A DNA stretch of 64,000 nucleotides from Dugong dugon (lineage: Eukaryota; Chordata; Mammalia; Sirenia; Dugongidae): positions 17,282,501 through 17,346,500 of the forward strand of contig CM057476.1 in NCBI GenBank assembly GCA_030035585.1, read 5' to 3'. The translations under genes were made by a program, and so were the position numbers. The notes beneath the pieces were generated by a model. The model was given only the letters and a program-made list of their open reading frames with translations. It made no database searches and was not told the DNA's origin. This document shows positions 58,926 to 64,000 of this stretch, piece after piece. Each line of letters starts with the position of its first letter. Positions within the stretch are counted from its first letter, which is position 1.

Positions 58926-59469
58926 CTATGGAAGGGAAAGGAGGCAGGGTGGCCTCAGACCAGACCAGTGGTCTGGCCCCAGCCTCCTAGTCCTACTTGC
59001 TAATTTTGTGTATGTCTGTCCTTGACTGCAAGCAGCTACAAATCCTTCTAGAAGGAGGTGGTGAACTGGTTCATTTAAAGGTCAAAAAGGACCAACATCA
59101 AAGACCCACGAGCTGTGTGCATTTGGAGAAGTCACTTAATCTCTCAGGGATTTTCCAGTCTCTTTTTTTCAAGGAGAGAAAGAACCCCTTTCCTTCAGCT
59201 GGAATCTTCTGACAAGACAAAGGTGCAACTGCTCTGCGGATGGGACCAGGGGGACCCACTGCCTGCCTGCTCTGCGGATGGGACAGAGGGGACCCACCGC
59301 CTGCCTGCTCCTATCACCTCACTGCACACGGGGCCTGAGGTCCTGCCTAGAGCCTTTCCCAGGTCACCCAGGGGTCCTTCTGATGTCAGGATCCAAGAAA
59401 TTCGATGTGCCAATCCACAGTCCTCTCCTTCACACATTAGTCAATAGTAATGATGATGGCAGCAGGAGG

Positions 59470-59850
59470 AGGCATAAAAAAGGTGGGCTAACATCTATAA
59501 AGCACTCACATGACACAATTTAGGAGGAGTGCAAATGGTTAACAAGTTCAGCTACTAACAAAAAGATTGGAGGTTTGAGTCTACCCCAAGGCACCTCAGA
59601 AGAAAGGCCTGGCAATTTACTTCCAAAAAATCACCATTGGAAACCCTATGGAGACCAGTTCTACTCTGACATACATGGGTTGTCATGAGTTGGAATCAAC
59701 TTGGTGGCAATCGGTTTTACTGGTGATATACTTTACTTCATTTAATCCTCACAACTTGGGAGGAAGGGACTCTCATTCACCCCAATTTACAGGAAGAACA
59801 GATGGAATGTGGAGGTGAGTAACCCCCACAGTCACACTGGCTCTAACAAC
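59470..59850 (-). repeat. MIR SINE, antisense, split by an AfroSINE
   Basis: Left piece about 59485-59520 (taaagcactcacatgacac); right piece 59725-59850 (ttcatttaatcctcacaact). The AfroSINE at 59523-59718 lies between. Confidence 0.8.
59523..59718 (+). mobile_element. AfroSINE, second subfamily, plus strand
   Basis: gagtgcaaatggttaacaag, tggaggtttgagtctacccc, and the tail gagttggaatcaacttggtg. The head is slightly truncated. Antisense to RAB35. Confidence 0.9.
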
Positions 59851-60269
59851 AGGGCCCCATGTGGGAAGACCAGTACGGTGACTAGTCTGACTCTCAGGAG
59901 CCTAGGCTAGGCTCCCAACACCGTGCGGGCTGTGTCCCAGGATGTAGCGGGAAGCCTGCCTTCCCCGGGGCCTTGGATCCAGGCATCAGTGAGGCAGGAC
60001 CTTCCTAAGGCAGGTGAGTAGGCCAGGCCGGGCTGTGGTAAAAGGTCTGGCTCTTCTCTCATAGAATCACAACTGCTTTCAGCAGGCCCAGCAGAAGCCA
60101 CAGGAAGCAGCCTGGTCTCAGCAGGGGGGCCAAGGCCCAGGAAAAGCAGAGAGCTGAGGAGGTGACAGTGGTGTGGCTATGGGAGGGGGTAGCGAAACGG
60201 GATGGGGTGGAAGCTGTGCACAGCTTTGGTGTGAGACACATCAAAGTTTGACCCAGCTACTTACAGCTG

Positions 60270-60665
60270 GGTGATATTCCCTGAGTTACTTAACTTGGAA
60301 CCTCACTTGCCCTATCTGAAACATGGGCATAATTATACCTACTTTAGAAGACTGATGAGAAATAAGCTAACACCAAAGGTCAATAATTACTCTAAAGTAG
60401 AGATGAGAAGATAAGGGGGCAGGGAAACTAGAGTACTGGAAACGGAACAGCCAAAACACAATTAAAGAGAATGCTGACTCTGTGAAAAATGTAACTAATG
60501 TCACTGAACAATTTGTACAGAAACTATCAAATGGGAACCTAATTTGCTGTGTAAACTTTCACCAAAAACACTATAAAATACCATTAAAAAAGAAAAACTG
60601 AGCTAACACCTTTAGCGTTCTCAGCACAAAGCCTGGCACACAGTAGACACTCGACAAACAGCAGT
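60270..60665 (+). repeat. MIR SINE split by a LINE tail
   Basis: Left part 60270-60374 (gttacttaacttggaacctc); right part 60601-60665 (cagcacaaagcctggcacac). The interruption is exact, with a target duplication. Confidence 0.88.
60375..60600 (+). mobile_element. Truncated LINE 3' tail inside a MIR
   Basis: 226 bp flanked by agctaacacc at 60365-60374 and 60601-60610. Contains actaatgtcactgaacaatt and tttgctgtgtaaactttcac, matching the tail of the 2.66-kb L1 and the copies at 19985 and 46134; A-rich right end. Confidence 0.9.
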
Positions 60666-60777
60666 TACTATGTCGCTTTCTGCTAGTCTGCAGCGGGAAG
60701 AGGAGGGCAGGGTGGTAGAGCAGGGCCAGGCACCTCCTCCTGGGGCCGGCGCTTGCCAGGCCTCCGCCCAGCCTCAC

Positions 60778-60902
60778 CTCCTCCACGTTGACGTTCTCCT
60801 TGGCGCTGGTCTCAAACAACTGGATCCCCATCTGCCCGGCGAATTTGTAAGCATCTTCTGTCTCCACCACCTTCCGCTCGGGGTCGTCATTCTTGTTCCC
60901 CA
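60778..60902 (-). CDS. RAB35: RAB35 coding exon 5 (residues 118-159)
   Basis: 125 nt on the minus strand, from TG completing Val118 (acceptor cttgaag) to GAG GAG followed by the donor gtgagg. It carries both base-recognition motifs of the GTPase: NKND in [10 protein letters not shown] (the NKxD motif for guanine) and SAK in [13 protein letters not shown]. Between them is the helix [17 protein letters not shown]. Intron 4 is only 86 bp (60903-60988). All key residues are present, so the exon looks fully functional. Confidence 0.97.
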
Positions 60903-60988
60903 CTTCAAGACAAAGCAGAGTAAGCCTGGCCCTGCAGGGCACCCCGCCGCCCTCCGCCCCGCCATCGCTCCTCCGGATGTGGTCTCAC

Positions 60989-61113
60989 CTAATATTCGGC
61001 ACACATCGTCACAGTTCTGGTTGATTTCATGAAGCCACCGCTTGACGTTGACAAAGGACTCGGCACTGGTGACGTCGTAAACCACGATGACCCCATGGGT
61101 CCCCCGATAATAC
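60989..61113 (-). CDS. RAB35: RAB35 coding exon 4 (residues 76-118)
   Basis: 125 nt on the minus strand. It starts with the last base of the split Thr76 codon after the acceptor ccctgcag and ends with the first base of Val118, followed by the donor gtgaga. It encodes [30 protein letters not shown] and [15 protein letters not shown] is the end of switch [10 protein letters not shown] is the central beta strand of the Ras fold. The residue numbering fits the 201-residue human protein exactly (227 coding nt must lie upstream). No changes from the mammalian protein that I recall are visible in this exon. Confidence 0.97.
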
Positions 61114-63390
61114 CTGCAGGGCCAGGGTCTGTGTCAGAGCTTTCCCGCAAGCCAGCCCCAGTCCAGACCTTGCTCAGACCATGCCCTGGGCAACAGGAAA
61201 GGACACACTGGCCCAACCCTGCAACCCCACACTTTGCCACTGAGTCCCCAGCAGGGAATAGTAAGCCCTCAGCCCGAGGGGCTGACCGTGAGCACAAACC
61301 TAGGTGGTTCACAGCTTGCCCCTGGCGTGAAAATTCTTTGAAGTTCTTGTTTTATTTCTAAAATGCAGGCAACTTTCATATTTGACATATTACCATTGTG
61401 CTTGTTTTAATATTCAAAAAAAAGTTTTTTCTCCTCAAATTTCTTTTAGTAAAATGCCATTCCAAGAAGATGCACCATTTGTGAACACCCCAGCAAAATC
61501 TGCCTTCGCTGCCCTGGAGGCTGGTTGGCAGAACGATTTGGGAAAGGGGATCCCAGATACGCCCATTATCCCAAACGTGCAGACCCCATGGCCTGAGAGC
61601 TTAGTAAGGTCTGGAAGAAGGATACAAAACATCCCTCTGCCAAACTGCTAGCACTGCGTCCCCATCCACACAGATGGTTCAGGAAGACAGAGGGAGGACA
61701 TCAACCCCGGGGATGGGGGGCCTCCACCTCCCCCAGGAGTCTTCACAAAGGCAGGTGGCAGCCCCTCCTGGCACCACGGAATCACCCCAAACTGCCCCTC
61801 GGAACCTCTTCCCAGCGGTGCAGGAAAACCACGGCAGAGGTTCGCAATCCTGGGGCCTCTCAGAGCCCAGAGGTTAAGAACTGCTGCCGCAAAGGAAGAC
61901 GAGCCCAGAGTGCAGGGCTGTCTTCTCTCCTGACCTCTGGCTGCACCCGTGCCAGCCCTCAGCACCTCTTAAGGCTCATCTGAACCTATGAGCTCAGCCC
62001 CCGAGCCCGCAGGGAGAACCATTCCTCCCCTAAACCCGGTTCCGAGGCAACAGAAGATGCTGAGTGCAAGCATGTCCTCACTGCCTGCCTGTCAGCTGCT
62101 GGCAAGCCCTTCACATGCTTGGCCCCATCAGAGAAGAAAACCAGCCCTGGACCCAACTCTGAAAGGCTCTAGGGCCTTGTGAGGGTTACTTCACCTCTCT
62201 GAGCCTCAGTTTCCTCAACTATAAAACGGGGACACTGATACTTACCTCTCGGTAGTTGTGAGGAATAAAGGAGATGACATTTGTCACCACAAGGTGGTGT
62301 CTCCTAAGTGGCTTGCTGCTCTGGGTCAAGTCCAGCCTGTCCCCTAGGTCTGCCTCTCTACCCTCAGACACCCATAAGATTTCTCTCCCTGGGCTCTTCC
62401 TTCTGCCCATGGCTTTGCCTTTCCAGGGACGCAGCCCTCCCTGGCTCTGCAGGAGCCATAACAATGACACCACCTGTGGGGCCAAACCCTCTAGACACTG
62501 GGCCCCCCGCTCATCACAGGACCCGGTATGGCCGATGTGCTCCTGAGAGGGTGTGAAGGACATGCCGGAACCATGGGAACAACCGTCCCCGAGCCAGCGT
62601 GGAGGCATTCCCAAACCTCCTCTGCTGAGGACTACAGAGAATGCCAACAAATGCCCACGGCCCGGAGCCAGCACACAGCCCCCGGCTTCTTCCGGGGCCT
62701 CCACCTTCCTGGGCCCAGGGAAGGGGCTGTGTCCAGGAGCCCAGTGCTGTGGGAGGAAAGGCACCCATACTTCTGGGTTCCAAGGAGGAAGCCACCAGAG
62801 AGTCATCTGGAGCAGGCAGAGCCAAGCACGCTCTACCCACTACTGTCTACAATCTTGCAACAACCTGGTTCAGCAGTATTATGATGGCCATTTTTACCAG
62901 GGAGGACATGAGGCTGAGAAGGGAGGTGTCAGACCCAGGTGTCCTCTTCCTCTTCCTCATCACCTGTTACCTCCACCATCGCCTCCCCCTTGCTCCTCCC
63001 CTAACCTGTGCTCCCAGTGGCACCTCTCAGGGTTGGCAAACCCCAGCAACAAGAGACAAGGGTGATGAGGGGGGATACAGGACCAACAGGATGCAGTTTT
63101 AGTATCCCTTTTAATGCCCTGAATCAGAGGTCACACTAGTGCACCCTGACTGCCCGCCTCCCTGTAAAAAGACGAAACTCCTATAACATTCAAGGTCCCA
63201 TGGCCCCCACTCACCAGCTGCCACCGTGGCACCAAGTCTTTGGGCAGCATCATGCACGATGGCTACATGAGCCCCACGGGAGCCCACCCCCCACTGTGCT
63301 CCCTGCCCCTTGAGGGCCAAAGTCAGAGGCCTAAAATGCAACTGCGCCCTCAGCCCCCTAGACAGCCAGCCAGCAAGGACCTGGCCAAGG
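61114..63390. other. RAB35 intron 3 (part), no gene seen
   Basis: GC-rich. MIR remnants at about 62180-62280 (plus; gagcctcagtttcctcaact) and 62830-62930 (minus). A short hAT-like palindromic stretch lies near 61830-61890. RAB35 exon 3 is not present. Confidence 0.65.
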
Positions 63391-63394
63391 ACCT

Positions 63395-64000
63395 GGTGCA
63401 AGGTCGCACCCTATGGTGCAGTGAATTATTTAATATGGCCCTTCTAGCCCTAGTCTTTGTAACTCCCACACAATGACTGGGTGGGACAATGCAAATAAGG
63501 TGCTTGTAGCCCACCCAGGGGATTAGACAGCTTGCTAAAAATGCAAATAAGGTACATGGCACCCTGCAGGGGTGGGACCATGCAAATAAGGTGTATGGAA
63601 TCCTAACAAAGGGGATTGGTCAGTTTTGCCATCCCTAGGCTTAAAAGAGAGCCAACCCCATGGCAGGGGGTGGGGAGGGGAACCTGACTACCACCAAGAA
63701 GACATGGGAGCAGAGTGTATCCACTGGATCCGGGATCCCTGCACTGAGACCCTCTGAGACCGAGGAGACAGAGAGAGAGCTATAACACCAAAGATGGCAA
63801 GGCAGCGAGAAGCAGTAGCAGAGAAACGGCAACAGCAGAGGCAGCAGAACCAGGAGGCCAGCAGGAGATGGCGCAGTGAGCTTCCTGGTCTACAGAGCAA
63901 GAAAGCTGAGTGCCTTTGGGCCAAGGCTTACTCGTGGAGTAGGGTACCTCCAGGCACTTATCAGCAGAGCTAAAAGAGTTTCATAACACTTGCCCAAGCG
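63395..64000 (+). mobile_element. Promoter-like retroelement end (LTR or LINE 5' end), runs off the window
   Basis: Three octamers ATGCAAAT, each followed by AAGGT, at 63489-63496, 63541-63548 and 63580-63587; a reversed CCAAT (ATTGG) at 63615-63619; a TATA-like TTAAAAGA at 63641-63648; then purine-rich sequence. This order looks like an LTR U3-R or a LINE 5' promoter. I do not recognise the family and its right end is outside the window. A native intronic enhancer is the alternative. Confidence 0.45.

Larger units (their letters stand above)
58926..60777. other. RAB35 intron 5 with split MIRs
   Basis: Holds two MIRs, each interrupted by a younger element (listed), and a 38-bp tandem duplication at 59231-59306 (unit starts gctctgcggatgggac). 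No other gene seen. Confidence 0.7.
56600..64000 (-). other. RAB35: RAB35 transcription unit (3' part: exons 4-6, introns, 3' UTR)
   Basis: RAB35 is a Rab-family GTPase that controls recycling from endosomes to the plasma membrane, cytokinesis bridge abscission, actin and PIP2 turnover (through OCRL) and cilium and neurite traffic. Three exons in the order expected for the minus strand encode residues 76-201 of a 201-residue protein, with intact GT/AG borders and phases. Exons 1-3 (P-loop, switch I and most of switch II) were not found between 61114 and 64000 and must lie to the right. The 3' UTR is about 2.2 kb. Confidence 0.96.

Noticed and set aside
58831-59025. A Cys-rich plus-strand frame over the RAB35 last exon
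   Set aside because: It is the antisense reading of the CAG-rich RAB35 exon.
61382-61651. An 89-codon frame with protein-like stretch MPFQEDAPFVNTPAKSAFAA
   Set aside because: Looked like a pseudogene at first, but I cannot match it to any gene, and it has no exon borders or poly(A) remnant.
62219-62806. A 195-codon open frame on the minus strand in RAB35 intron 3
   Set aside because: It begins near a MIR, matches no family I know, lies in an intron, and overlaps other long frames in the same GC-rich DNA, as expected by chance.

Overview
This is a piece of a mammalian nuclear genome, almost certainly from an afrotherian and most likely an elephant or close relative. The evidence is the many AfroSINE copies (tRNA-derived SINEs whose tail matches a BovB-type RTE LINE) beside an RTE LINE fragment, a lineage-type L1 with a long 3' tail, and old mammal-wide repeats (MIR, L2, MER5, Tigger). 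I assign the lineage from recalled repeat families, not from a search.

Two protein-coding genes meet tail to tail. The plus strand from base 1 to about 55,990 is the 3' part of BICDL1 (BICDR-1, CCDC64), a coiled-coil adaptor linking Rab6 vesicles to dynein-dynactin. Eight coding exons, all with GT/AG borders and intact frame, encode the last 406 residues: 29414-29530, 32486-32632, 38913-39092, 39812-40030, 41130-41273, 47534-47664, 51427-51547 and 54394-54555. The 3' UTR ends at a poly(A) signal at 55970-55975. The start of the gene lies left of the window; bases 1-29413 are one repeat-filled intron. The minus strand from about 56,600 to the right edge is RAB35, a small GTPase of endocytic recycling. 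Exons 4-6 (61113-60989, 60902-60778, 58925-58797) encode residues 76-201, and exons 1-3 lie beyond the right edge. Only about 600 bp separate the two poly(A) signals. Both genes act in Rab-controlled membrane traffic, but the sequence does not show that they work together.

Region by region: 1-29 kb is an AT-rich intron with a decayed L1, two solo LTR-like copies, a 2.66-kb L1 with a 14-bp target-site duplication, an RTE fragment, AfroSINEs (one nested in another), MIRs and a CA microsatellite. 29-55 kb holds the BICDL1 exons with shorter introns, a long pyrimidine tract before the 144-nt exon, and an isolated intronic CpG island near 50 kb with promoter-like motifs. 55-64 kb is GC-rich: the convergent 3' ends, RAB35 introns with MIRs split by younger insertions, and at the right edge a promoter-like element with three octamer motifs.

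I found no unknown multi-gene system. The best leads are the intronic CpG island, the pyrimidine tract that may control the 144-nt exon, a 239-codon reading frame overlapping the RAB35 stop codon, paired Pumilio sites in the BICDL1 3' UTR, and the octamer element at the right edge.
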